DNA of 54,900 nucleotides. Source: JBDROU01 sp043809745 [NCBI: bacterium]. Lineage in GTDB: Bacteria > Elusimicrobiota > JBDRMW01. Where the stretch lies: NCBI GenBank assembly GCA_043809745.1, contig JBDROU010000040.1, positions 1-54,900 on the forward strand, in the 5' to 3' direction. The position numbers and the translations under genes are program-made. This document shows positions 1 to 7,671 of this stretch, piece by piece; positions within the stretch are counted from its first letter, which is position 1, and every line of letters starts with the position of its first letter. The notes below the pieces were generated by a model. That model searched no databases. It saw nothing but the letters and a program-made list of their open reading frames with translations, and was not told where the DNA came from.

Positions 1-448
1 TTTGCTATTTTTTACCATCTTTTCTCTAGTTTTTAGTTTCAAATTTGTGAGTCTCTTTCATGCAATACTCTAAACTTATTTAGTAACCCAAAATTTTTGC
101 TTTTTTTGCTTAGCTTTTGTCTTTAGCTGATTTTTTGGGTTAGAAATTTATATTGACCGGGTCTTGAACAAATTACCGAGATTGCTTAACATACTATCAA
201 ATTCTGACTGTTGACGGATCTCCCAATGAGATTTCCCGATTTTTTGTATGAAAAAATATTTACATAATTTTTACATGGCTTTAACATAAGTCTGATATAA
301 TATAGCTATGAAGTATTCACTTTCATTTAAAAAATGCTTGGTTCTATAAATCCTGCAAAATTTAAAAAGCAATCAATATGTTCACTTATCCATAATTTTA
401 TTCATTTACTTTGACGGCACATTATATTAAAATAATCATAATTATTTT
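1..448. other. Non-coding leader region upstream of the MazG gene
   Basis: No ORF with a convincing start or family is visible. The stretch is AT-rich and contains an inverted repeat at 84-93 / 133-142 (TAACCCAAAA with its perfect complement, 39-base loop), a small hairpin around 216-230 (GGATCTC / GAGATTTCC type) followed by a T-run, and an extended -10 promoter at 293-301. What lies to the left of base 1 is unknown, so the hairpins could belong to the end of a gene outside the window. Confidence 0.5.
293..301 (+). promoter_or_regulatory. Extended -10 promoter (TGATATAAT)
   Basis: TG-A-TATAAT is a perfect extended -10 element. No good -35 hexamer lies 16-18 bases upstream, which is tolerated in extended -10 promoters. 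Transcription would start near 308, exactly where an ATG opens a 13-codon ORF (308-349), and would give the MazG gene a leader of about 140 bases. Whether the short ORF is translated as a leader peptide cannot be told from the sequence. Confidence 0.45.
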
Positions 449-847
449 ATGAAAAAACAAAAATACACGTTCAGCGATTTATTAAAGATAGTGAGCAAAT
501 TGCGCTCTATTGAAGGTTGCGCCTGGGACAGGAAACAAACCCATAAGAGTCTGATCCCCTATCTTAAAGAGGAAACGCAAGAGTTTGTTCACGCAGTTAA
601 ACTAAACAACCATAAAGAGATGGCAGACGAACTAGGCGATATATTATTACAGATAGTGTTCCACGCTCAATTAGGCAGGGAAAAAGACCTTTTTACTATA
701 GATGATGTAATCCAAAATATCTGCCGCAAATTAATACGCAGACATCCTCATGTATTCGGAAACTTAAAAACAAGAGATATCAAAGTAATAATACGCAACT
801 GGAATAAGATAAAAGCTGCGGAAAAGCGCCAAAAATTTAAAAACTAA
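449..847 (+). CDS. mazG: Short MazG-family nucleotide pyrophosphohydrolase
   Basis: This 132-residue protein is a single MazG domain, predicted to hydrolyse (d)NTPs to NMP and pyrophosphate in the cytosol. The metal-binding residues of the all-alpha fold are visible: E41, E42 and E45 in 'EETQE', and E61 and D64 in 'DELGD'. 'GCAWD' near residue 23 and 'RRHPHVFG' near 97 are typical of the MazG N-terminal half. Classical MazG has two tandem domains of about 260 residues in total, so this is the half-size form; the stop at 845-847 is clean and there is no second-domain remnant downstream. No Shine-Dalgarno precedes the ATG; a CATAAT box at 437-442 lies only six bases before it, so the start may be leaderless. 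Confidence 0.85.
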   Translation: MKKQKYTFSDLLKIVSKLRSIEGCAWDRKQTHKSLIPYLKEETQEFVHAVKLNNHKEMADELGDILLQIVFHAQLGREKDLFTIDDVIQNICRKLIRRHPHVFGNLKTRDIKVIIRNWNKIKAAEKRQKFKN

Positions 848-849
848 TT

Positions 850-916
850 CTTAGCCATCTCTGATTGCTAAGCTCTGGGAAAAAATGTGACCTTTTGAAA
901 CTGTCAATACTGACAG
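850..916. other. Two small hairpins between convergent genes
   Basis: CTTAGC at 850-855 pairs with GCTAAG at 867-872, and CTGTCA at 901-906 pairs with TGACAG at 911-916 around a four-base loop. They lie between the ends of mazG and the xer gene and could terminate transcription from both sides, though neither has a clear T-run. The word 'gctaagctct.gga' also occurs twice (867 and 927). Read on the minus strand, the second hairpin follows GGGGAC, resembling the transposase-end motifs elsewhere in the window. Confidence 0.35.
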
Positions 917-927
917 CAACGTCCCCG

Positions 928-1821
928 CTAAGCTCTTGGATGGAAACGTTCATAAGAACTTTTTAATAGTTTCTTGCTTACATGGGTATATCCTTGAGTA
1001 GTAGAAACGCTCCTGTGTCCGAGCATCTCCTGCACGCTTCTGAGATCACAACCTCTATCCAGCAGGTGCGTTGCAAATGTATGCCTCATTGTGTGTGGAG
1101 TGATTTTTTTATCTTTTGTTAAATTCTTAAACATTATTGAAAGCCTTTTTCTAACACCCCGCTGACTTATTCTTTTTTTGTGATGATTCAGAAAAACAGG
1201 CTCACTGTTGCTCTTTTGCGATTGGGACCAATTACCATTTGAAACTAAATAGTCCTTTAATCGCTTCAACGCCCCAGCTCCTATCGGCACTACCCGCTCT
1301 CTGGATCCTTTGCCAAATACCCTTAACATACCTCCAAAAAAATCTACATCACCAATATTGAGCTGTACCAACTCTTCAATCCTAATCCCAGTAGAATAGA
1401 GCACTTCTATAATTGCCAGATCTCTTAATTTTGATGTATCCTCTGCTGACAGATTAACTAAAAACAGTCTTTTCATCTCATCCTCAGAAAGGACAGTAGG
1501 GATTCTTCTTTCTTTTCTCGGGAACGAAATAGCAAGGGTTGGATTAACGGTTATTATTTCTTCATGCAGCAGGTAATTAAAGAACGCTTTCAGTGATGCA
1601 AGATACCTCATATATGTTGAACGCCTTAAAGAACTTAATTTTGTTAAAAAATCCCTGACAACAAGACGATTGACGCTCTTTAGGGTAGAATCAGGATAAT
1701 TTTTATTTAAGAACTGAGAAAAAGAATTCAGATCAGAACGATAGGCTCTTATAGTATGAGGAGAAAAATTCCTTTCTACACGCAGATTGAGTAGAAACTG
1801 ATCAAGCTCAGGTATGCTCAT
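928..1821 (-). CDS. xerC: Tyrosine recombinase of the XerC/XerD type
   Basis: A 297-residue tyrosine recombinase, the usual length for XerC/D, predicted to resolve chromosome dimers at dif sites. Residues 1-90 form the SAM-like core-binding domain ('RNFSPHTIRAYRSDL'). The catalytic set is complete: R147 ('STGIRIEEL'), K171 ('GKGSRER'), H243 and R246 ('HTMRH'), H269 ('GHRS') and nucleophile Y278. The gene follows topA by eight bases and dprA-topA-xer forms one minus-strand unit, an order common in many bacteria. XerC cannot be told from XerD by motif alone, and no dif site was recognised in the window. There is no clear Shine-Dalgarno, consistent with coupling to topA. Confidence 0.9.
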   Translation of the reverse strand: MSIPELDQFLLNLRVERNFSPHTIRAYRSDLNSFSQFLNKNYPDSTLKSVNRLVVRDFLTKLSSLRRSTYMRYLASLKAFFNYLLHEEIITVNPTLAISFPRKERRIPTVLSEDEMKRLFLVNLSAEDTSKLRDLAIIEVLYSTGIRIEELVQLNIGDVDFFGGMLRVFGKGSRERVVPIGAGALKRLKDYLVSNGNWSQSQKSNSEPVFLNHHKKRISQRGVRKRLSIMFKNLTKDKKITPHTMRHTFATHLLDRGCDLRSVQEMLGHRSVSTTQGYTHVSKKLLKSSYERFHPRA

Positions 1822-1829
1822 ACATTCAT

Positions 1830-4007
1830 TTAAGGTATGGTTTTTTTGTTAAGAGTAAAATCCTTCGCAACTTTTTTTAGATTCCTGCAGCGTGGAAATC
1901 CAGAACAAGTTAGATATGCGCCTTTTTTCCCTTCCCTTAAAAGCATCATCTTGCCGCATTTTTCGCACTTTATATCAGTAGGCTTAGGTTGAGGGCGGTA
2001 AACTTTATTTCCTTCTTTATCGATACCTACCGTAAACCAGCATTCTGGGAAGCGACTGCAGGCCAAAAACTTTCCCTTTCTTCCTGCTTTCATTATCATA
2101 GGACTTGCGCACTCCCCGCATTTTTCATCCGGCATCTCAGCAGCATTCTCATCCTTAAGTGACATCTTGAATTTGCATTGAGGATAATTCGAACAGGAAA
2201 GAAACTTACCAAACCTGCTTTGACGCAAAATCATAGCAGCACCGCAAACCTTGCATTTTTCATCTGTTTTTATGGGCTCAATAAATAACTTTTTCATTTC
2301 TTGTTCAGCTTTCTTTAAAGCAGCTAAAAATGGCGTATAGAACTCCAAAATCACTTCCTGCCATGGCGCCTTTCCTTCAGCTATAAAATCCAGCCGCTCT
2401 TCAACCCATGCTGTAAAATTAATATCGACAATGTCCGGAAAATGCTCTTTTAACTCCTTATTCACCATAATCCCTAATTCGCTCGGAATGAATTTTTTCT
2501 CCTCAAGCCGAACATATCCCCTGCTTAAAATATTCTTAATAGTCGGAGCATAAGTAGAAGGCCTGCCAATGCCATGTTGCTCCATTATTTTTATAAGACT
2601 GGCTTCGTTAAATCTTGGAGCAGGTTCTGTAAAATGCTGCTCCTTCAATAATTCTAGAAGGGCCAGCTTATCTCCTACTGATAACTCGGGTAACTCCTTA
2701 ACTTCTTCTGCACCATTGTCGCTCAATTGAAAGACTTTAAGAAATCCAGGAAACTTCAGCACCTGACCGCTAGTCCTGAATGTGAATTTCTCTTTGGCCT
2801 GAGCAATAATCTCAACACTTTGAGTGTCAAAGAGAGCATCAGTCATCTGGCTTGCAAGGAATCTATTCCAAATAAGCTGGTATAATCTATACTGATCCTT
2901 GCTTAGATACTCTTTTAGTTCATCGGGATGACGTATTACAGATGTAGGTCTTATTGCTTCATGGGCTTCCTGAGCAGTCTTGGATTTTGTTTTATAAATT
3001 CTCGGCTTCAAAGGAGCGTATTCAGCTCCAATTTTATTTTTTATGTAGCTTAAAGCTTCTTCCTTGGCGGATGCGGCTATATTAAACGAGTCCGTTCTCA
3101 TATAAGTAATTAATCCAACCCCGCCCTCAGGCAGTTCAACACCTTCATAGAGACTCTGCGCAACAAGCATCGTCTTTGAAGAGGAAAAACCAAGTCTCCT
3201 GCTTGCATCCTGCTGCATTGTGGATGTTATATAAGGAGGTAATGGTTGACGTTTTCTTTCCTTTTTTTCAACCGATTCAACAGTGAATTGTGCGCCAGAA
3301 AGCGCATCGAGTATTTCCTGAGCAACCGCAATATTCCCAATATCAAACTTTTCGTATTTTTTGTCGCTTCTTCTTATTAAATTCGCATTAAAATTTGGCC
3401 CTTCCTGCTTTTTAAGTGAAGCAATAATGTTCCAGAACTCCTGTGCTTTGAAACTCTCAATCTCTTCTTCCCTATCACAGATTAACCTAACCGCAACAGA
3501 TTGCACCCTTCCGGCTGATAATCCTCTATAAATCTTCCGCCATAAAAGCGGCGAAAGCTTATATCCTACAAGCCGATCCAAAATCCTTCGTGCCTGCTGC
3601 GAGTCGACCAGTGTAGCTTCAATTTTTCTTGCATGATTCAATGCTTCTTTTATAGCGGTCGGTGTAATTTCATGAAAGGTTATCCTGCTATAATCATTAT
3701 TTGAAATTTGAAGGACTTCAATTAAATGCCATGCAATCGCTTCCCCTTCGCGATCAAAATCAGTTGCTAAATATACATGCTGCATCTCTTTGGACAGTTT
3801 CTTTAAGGATGCTATGACCTTTCTTGATTTTGGAATTATAACATACGAAGGAGCAAAATCTTTTTTATCATCAACACCCAGCGACCTAAGCGGCAAATCC
3901 CGAACATGTCCAAATGAGCTTTTTACTACAAATTGCTGGCCTAAATATTTTGAAATGATTTTTTCTTTAGTAGGCGACTCAACTATTACTAAACTCTTTT
4001 TACTCAT
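1830..4007 (-). CDS. topA: DNA topoisomerase I (type IA)
   Basis: This 725-residue protein relaxes negatively supercoiled DNA. The Toprim domain covers residues 1-115 with E10 ('IVESPTKEK') and the acidic 'ATDFDREGEAIAW' at 81-93. The catalytic tyrosine is Y302 in 'TYMRTDS'. The C-terminus carries three four-cysteine zinc ribbons, starting near residues 588, 633 and 683, each with the 'C..C...GKFL.CS..P.C' pattern that binds single-stranded DNA. Its ATG overlaps the dprA stop by four bases (4004-4007), so the two are translationally coupled. Length and domain order are normal. Confidence 0.97.
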   Translation of the reverse strand: MSKKSLVIVESPTKEKIISKYLGQQFVVKSSFGHVRDLPLRSLGVDDKKDFAPSYVIIPKSRKVIASLKKLSKEMQHVYLATDFDREGEAIAWHLIEVLQISNNDYSRITFHEITPTAIKEALNHARKIEATLVDSQQARRILDRLVGYKLSPLLWRKIYRGLSAGRVQSVAVRLICDREEEIESFKAQEFWNIIASLKKQEGPNFNANLIRRSDKKYEKFDIGNIAVAQEILDALSGAQFTVESVEKKERKRQPLPPYITSTMQQDASRRLGFSSSKTMLVAQSLYEGVELPEGGVGLITYMRTDSFNIAASAKEEALSYIKNKIGAEYAPLKPRIYKTKSKTAQEAHEAIRPTSVIRHPDELKEYLSKDQYRLYQLIWNRFLASQMTDALFDTQSVEIIAQAKEKFTFRTSGQVLKFPGFLKVFQLSDNGAEEVKELPELSVGDKLALLELLKEQHFTEPAPRFNEASLIKIMEQHGIGRPSTYAPTIKNILSRGYVRLEEKKFIPSELGIMVNKELKEHFPDIVDINFTAWVEERLDFIAEGKAPWQEVILEFYTPFLAALKKAEQEMKKLFIEPIKTDEKCKVCGAAMILRQSRFGKFLSCSNYPQCKFKMSLKDENAAEMPDEKCGECASPMIMKAGRKGKFLACSRFPECWFTVGIDKEGNKVYRPQPKPTDIKCEKCGKMMLLREGKKGAYLTCSGFPRCRNLKKVAKDFTLNKKTIP

Positions 4008-5125
4008 TGCTTTATCCTCACATATCTTTTCCCAGGTAAAGTCCGCACAAACCCTTTTAATTCTAAATCTATCAGCACTTTCGCTAATTCATAACTTACC
4101 ACATCCGCCTTTTGACAAATCTGTTCGATATCTATACCTTCCCAATCAATAATATCAAGAATATTTTGTTCATCTTTAGTTAAAATATCATCGATATCAG
4201 GCCTGTAAGAATCTTCTTTTATACTATTTTTCGAATTAAAATCTAAATTCAACTGAACATTCAACTCATTTAAGATGTCTTCAACGCATCTTACCAGTTT
4301 TGCTCCCTGGGTTATTAATTTGTTTGTGCCTCTCGAATACGGGCTGTAAACGCTGCCCGGAACCGAAAACACCTCTTTCCCCTGATTCAGCGCCTCGCTT
4401 ACAGTAATAAGTGACCCGCTCTTTTCATCAGCTTCAATAACCAAAGTTGCCAAACCTAAGGCTGCGATCAACCTATTCCTTCTTGGAAAGTTCTCAGCCA
4501 TTGGAGGATAACTTAATGGAAACTCACTTATTAATATTCCATTTTTTTCAATTCTCTTCTTCATATCCCTATTCGCATAAGGATACTCCACCATTAAACC
4601 GCATCCTAAAACAGCTGCTGTCTTTGAACCGCTCTCCAAAGTTACACGGTGCACAATTGAATCAATACCTAATGCAAACCCACTGGCAGTGAAGAAACCT
4701 AATTCTGCTAATTTTTTTGTCAAATCAGCTGCAACCCTCTCACCATAACCAGTTGGTTTCCTTGTACCTACTACAGCGATAACAGCATTATGGTTAAAAA
4801 AAGAAAGATCACCTTTAGTATAAATAACTGGCGGGGAAGTATCTAGATCCCTAAAAACCTTTGGATAAGAATCATCCTCCCACGTTAATACATTCACACC
4901 ACTGTCTTGGATAAGCTTTAATTCCTTATCTAATTCTTTTTTATTATCTGCGTAATGACGTATTCTTTGAGCTAATTGCTCGTTAACCGTACTCTTCAAT
5001 TCACTATAGGAAGCCCTGCTTACATGTTCTGCGGTCTCAAACCTTCTTAAAAGCAATCGGTATCCTATCGGACCGATTCCAGGAACCATATTGAGCAGTA
5101 TTCTATACGATTTCTCCGTATCCAT
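4004..5125 (-). CDS. dprA: DNA processing protein DprA
   Basis: A 373-residue DprA, which loads RecA onto incoming single-stranded DNA during natural transformation. A helix-hairpin-helix lies at about residues 13-30 ('VPGIGPIGYRLLL'). The extended Rossmann fold spans about 112-285 with 'VVGTRKPT' (118-125), 'ASGFALGID' (147-155), 'FPRRNRLIA' (213-221), 'GSLIT' (237-241) and 'PGS' (256-258). A winged-helix domain closes the protein from about 310. Together with comM at 7.7-9.2 kb this points to DNA uptake capacity, although no comEA/comEC is in the window. It is the first gene of the dprA-topA-xer unit; no Shine-Dalgarno is evident. Confidence 0.95.
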   Translation of the reverse strand: MDTEKSYRILLNMVPGIGPIGYRLLLRRFETAEHVSRASYSELKSTVNEQLAQRIRHYADNKKELDKELKLIQDSGVNVLTWEDDSYPKVFRDLDTSPPVIYTKGDLSFFNHNAVIAVVGTRKPTGYGERVAADLTKKLAELGFFTASGFALGIDSIVHRVTLESGSKTAAVLGCGLMVEYPYANRDMKKRIEKNGILISEFPLSYPPMAENFPRRNRLIAALGLATLVIEADEKSGSLITVSEALNQGKEVFSVPGSVYSPYSRGTNKLITQGAKLVRCVEDILNELNVQLNLDFNSKNSIKEDSYRPDIDDILTKDEQNILDIIDWEGIDIEQICQKADVVSYELAKVLIDLELKGFVRTLPGKRYVRIKQ

Positions 5126-5194
5126 TATTCGAAGTAAATATTAATAACAAATAATAAGAAACAAAACAAGTAATATAATGAACTTTTTTTATTT

Positions 5195-5572
5195 TTAAAA
5201 TAAAATCTGGATTTTTTTAATTACAAGAGATCTCTTTTCGGCATCAGGATATTTATCTAAAAACTCCTCGAATAACCTCCTAGCTTCCTGTCTATTGTTT
5301 ATTTCCTCGTTACAAACTGCAACTGTGTAATCGACACTTTCTCTGAACCTTGATTTTGGGTAAAGCTTTACAAAGTTATCGAAGTGCTTAATAGATTTTC
5401 TATATTGTGATTTCAAATAATAAAAATATCCTACATAGTATTGGACTTGTTCAACTAAAATATAATCTTTATTGACATCTAAGAAATTCTGGAACTTTCC
5501 GCTTTCAACAATGTGCTTGCCATAATAAATAAGGCCAAGTGCAATTAATAAAAAGAATGTAAAATTTTTCAC
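5195..5572 (-). CDS. Small membrane-anchored TPR protein
   Basis: This 125-residue protein has one N-terminal hydrophobic segment (residues 3-17) followed by two or three TPR-like helix pairs ('YYVGYFYYLKSQYRKSIKHF', then 'NNRQEARRLFEEFLDKYPDA'). The pattern resembles BamD/YbgF-type tetratricopeptide proteins of the periplasm. It starts at a GTG six bases after the LysM gene stop and has no Shine-Dalgarno of its own, so the two are probably one transcript. No enzyme motif is present; a scaffold or envelope assembly role is inference only. Confidence 0.7.
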   Translation of the reverse strand: MKNFTFFLLIALGLIYYGKHIVESGKFQNFLDVNKDYILVEQVQYYVGYFYYLKSQYRKSIKHFDNFVKLYPKSRFRESVDYTVAVCNEEINNRQEARRLFEEFLDKYPDAEKRSLVIKKIQILF

Positions 5573-5578
5573 TTATTA

Positions 5579-6556
5579 TTAATTAATAATTCTAACAAGA
5601 TCACCTTTTTTAATATATTCATGGCTGGATATAACCCTGGCGGTAGAAGCCTCTTCTTCAACGTCCTTGGTCGCTTCAATTATAGCAATCTTCTTTATAA
5701 CCATACCTATTATTTTTCTAGAATCTTTTGCACGCACCCTTTCCCCTAATCTATACACACCACATCTTTTCCTTGGTTCAATTCCACCTCCACTACCCAC
5801 ATCAAGAAATACTAAATCCCCAGCGGAAATCATCAACTTTTTTTCAGCAGAACCAACCACATAACCATCATATTCCCAATCCAGCGGCACTACAAAACCA
5901 TTTTCCTGGTACCTCTGCTGGTCACTATCAAACGTACCTGATAACTCTGGAGGTAGTGATCCTTCTACTTCAACATCTTCCTCATAATATCGGCTATAAT
6001 CATCCTTTTCTTCCGGTTCCTCAGCTTCCTCAACTTCTTTTTGCACCGAAGCTTCTTTTTCGTATTTTTCCTCCTGCACAACTTGGGCTTCAGGATCAAA
6101 TGAAGCTGCTTTACTTCTTTTTTGAGTTACACCAGGGATAAACAGTTTATCAAAAGGATAAATCAAATTCGGATTTCTTATATAACTATTCGCGTTATAT
6201 ATATCCCTCCATTTCCATGGAGTATCATAAAATTCTGCAGACAAATCCCAGAGACAATCACCCCTTCTAATTACATAATCACCCTCACCACTGGTTTGAT
6301 GAGCAGCATTCTCTACCACCGGTTCTTCCACTACCACAGGTTCTTCCGATACCACAGATTCTTCCTCTACCACAGTTTCTTCAAAAACAGGCTCTCCAGC
6401 ATCTTTCTGCTCAGTATAAGTCTCACCTTCTTGTTCATTTTCGCTATACTCATCGTTTATAAATATGGAATCATCTTGTGCATAGCTTGCTGTACCAGTA
6501 AAACCTAGCAAAATCGCAAAAGAGAATACCAAGCTCATTAACTTTATAGTCTTCAT
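5579..6556 (-). CDS. Exported LysM-domain protein with acidic repeat linker
   Basis: A 325-residue protein with a signal peptide (residues 1-26, 'ASYAQ' cleavage type), an acidic Glu/Val linker with a six-residue repeat (59-82), a LysM domain at about 93-141 ('YVIRRGDCLWDLS' to 'YPFDKLFIPG'), a second acidic region (160-200) and a basic C-terminal domain of about 110 residues that I do not recognise. LysM binds peptidoglycan GlcNAc, so the protein probably acts in the periplasm. A strong GGGGGAG ribosome site precedes the ATG, and a consensus promoter lies 135-163 bases upstream. The gene heads a two-gene unit with the TPR protein. Confidence 0.8.
   Translation of the reverse strand: MKTIKLMSLVFSFAILLGFTGTASYAQDDSIFINDEYSENEQEGETYTEQKDAGEPVFEETVVEEESVVSEEPVVVEEPVVENAAHQTSGEGDYVIRRGDCLWDLSAEFYDTPWKWRDIYNANSYIRNPNLIYPFDKLFIPGVTQKRSKAASFDPEAQVVQEEKYEKEASVQKEVEEAEEPEEKDDYSRYYEEDVEVEGSLPPELSGTFDSDQQRYQENGFVVPLDWEYDGYVVGSAEKKLMISAGDLVFLDVGSGGGIEPRKRCGVYRLGERVRAKDSRKIIGMVIKKIAIIEATKDVEEEASTARVISSHEYIKKGDLVRIIN
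6311..6382. repeat. Four tandem 18-bp repeats inside the LysM gene
   Basis: Units at 6311-6328, 6329-6346, 6347-6364 and 6365-6382 share the core 'taccac.g.ttcttc'. On the coding strand they give four six-residue Glu/Val units (EETVVE, EESVVS, EEPVVV, EEPVVE) in the linker before LysM. Unit number may vary by slippage. Confidence 0.85.
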
Positions 6557-6690
6557 AACTCCCCCTTAGCTGAAGATAGTTAGCAAAACTCCATACATTT
6601 TGGGAATTACCTAAGCGCTACTATCTAATAATTTTCATCAGTAACACAAATTTAACTGCATTTTACAATCAAAATACTCTTACATTACTT

Positions 6691-6719
6691 TTTATATAAC
6701 ATAAACCCTATTCTGTCAA
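6691..6719 (-). promoter_or_regulatory. Promoter of the LysM gene (TTGACA-17-TATAAA)
   Basis: On the minus strand the -35 TTGACA is at 6714-6719 and the -10 TATAAA at 6691-6696, separated by 17 bases. Transcription would begin near 6684, leaving an untranslated leader of about 125 bases before the ATG at 6556, long enough for post-transcriptional control. Confidence 0.7.
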
Positions 6720-6787
6720 GGACTTTTTGAAAAAGCAAAAAAATACAATTTTTGACTATTTTTTATTAGTTTTTAATAAATAAAGAT

Positions 6788-7588
6788 TTATCTTAAGATT
6801 TCTGAAACCATACTCTTGAAAGCTGAGGCATTCTTGGCTGCTGATCCCAAATGACAGTTGTTGAAATAAATAAAAGAATTTTTTGCTTTTAATGCAGATT
6901 TTTTAATTTCTGGAATAAATTCTTTTAGCTCATTATCTGAATAGAAATAATCATAACGCTGCGCTATAGTAGTTTTGAACCAATTTGTATTTCTGCCATG
7001 AAAACGAAAATATGCTGTATTCCCGGTTGTAATGTTAACAAACGGCATTAGGCACTTGAGTTTTGGTTCGTCAACACAACATAGCCCAATATCTCTATCT
7101 TCTAAATATCTATAATATTGATCATTTGCCCAGGAATGATTCCTGAACTCCATGACAACCGGATTTTTATTAATTTTGCTCCTTATCTTACTTAAATACT
7201 CTAGCGTTTCTTCAGAGGGATAAAAAAACGGTGGGAATTGAAATAAAATCGCTGCAAGTTTTTCGTTTTGTACCAAAGGCTCTAAACTATAAAGAAACTT
7301 ATCCAAAATGGTAAAATCTGCTTTAAGTTTCCTTTGTTCATCAAATATTTCATGCGTCAAGCCTTTATATGCTTTCACAGCAAATCTGAAATCATCTGAT
7401 GTCCTTTTTGCCATAGATTCAAACACTTTTCTATTGGTTAAAGCGTAATAAGAAAAATTTAACTCAACGGAGTTAAATCCTAACGTTTTATTATAATATT
7501 CCAGCGCCATTTCTTTTTTGATACCTTTTGGATAAACAGTTCCCTGCCAATCAGGAAACGAAAATCCTGAAGTCCCAACATAAATCAT
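6788..7588 (-). CDS. DUF72 (YecE-like) protein
   Basis: A 266-residue DUF72 protein of the YecE family, a TIM-barrel fold of unknown activity. Family marks are the opening 'MIYVGTSGFSFPDWQGTVYP', 'VELNFSYYALTN', 'FQFPPFF', 'VVMEFRNHSW' and 'AYFRFHGRN'. I prefer the ATG at 7588 over an upstream TTG at 7609 because the family begins at this point and AAGGAG lies 12 bases before it. The gene stands alone on the minus strand between comM and the LysM promoter. No function should be assumed beyond the fold. Confidence 0.85.
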   Translation of the reverse strand: MIYVGTSGFSFPDWQGTVYPKGIKKEMALEYYNKTLGFNSVELNFSYYALTNRKVFESMAKRTSDDFRFAVKAYKGLTHEIFDEQRKLKADFTILDKFLYSLEPLVQNEKLAAILFQFPPFFYPSEETLEYLSKIRSKINKNPVVMEFRNHSWANDQYYRYLEDRDIGLCCVDEPKLKCLMPFVNITTGNTAYFRFHGRNTNWFKTTIAQRYDYFYSDNELKEFIPEIKKSALKAKNSFIYFNNCHLGSAAKNASAFKSMVSEILR

Positions 7589-7671
7589 ACGCCACCCCAA
7601 CTCCTTCAAAAATTCAAATTTTAATATAGATTGAAAGGTTAAAATGAATTCTTTTTAAACATTTTAGGAGA

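Noticed and set aside
5728-6508. Plus-strand ORFs of 128-137 residues opposite the LysM gene
   Set aside because: They are rich in Pro/His/Tyr/Phe because they mirror the Glu/Val-rich and repeated coding strand; the LysM gene has a signal peptide, domain and promoter.
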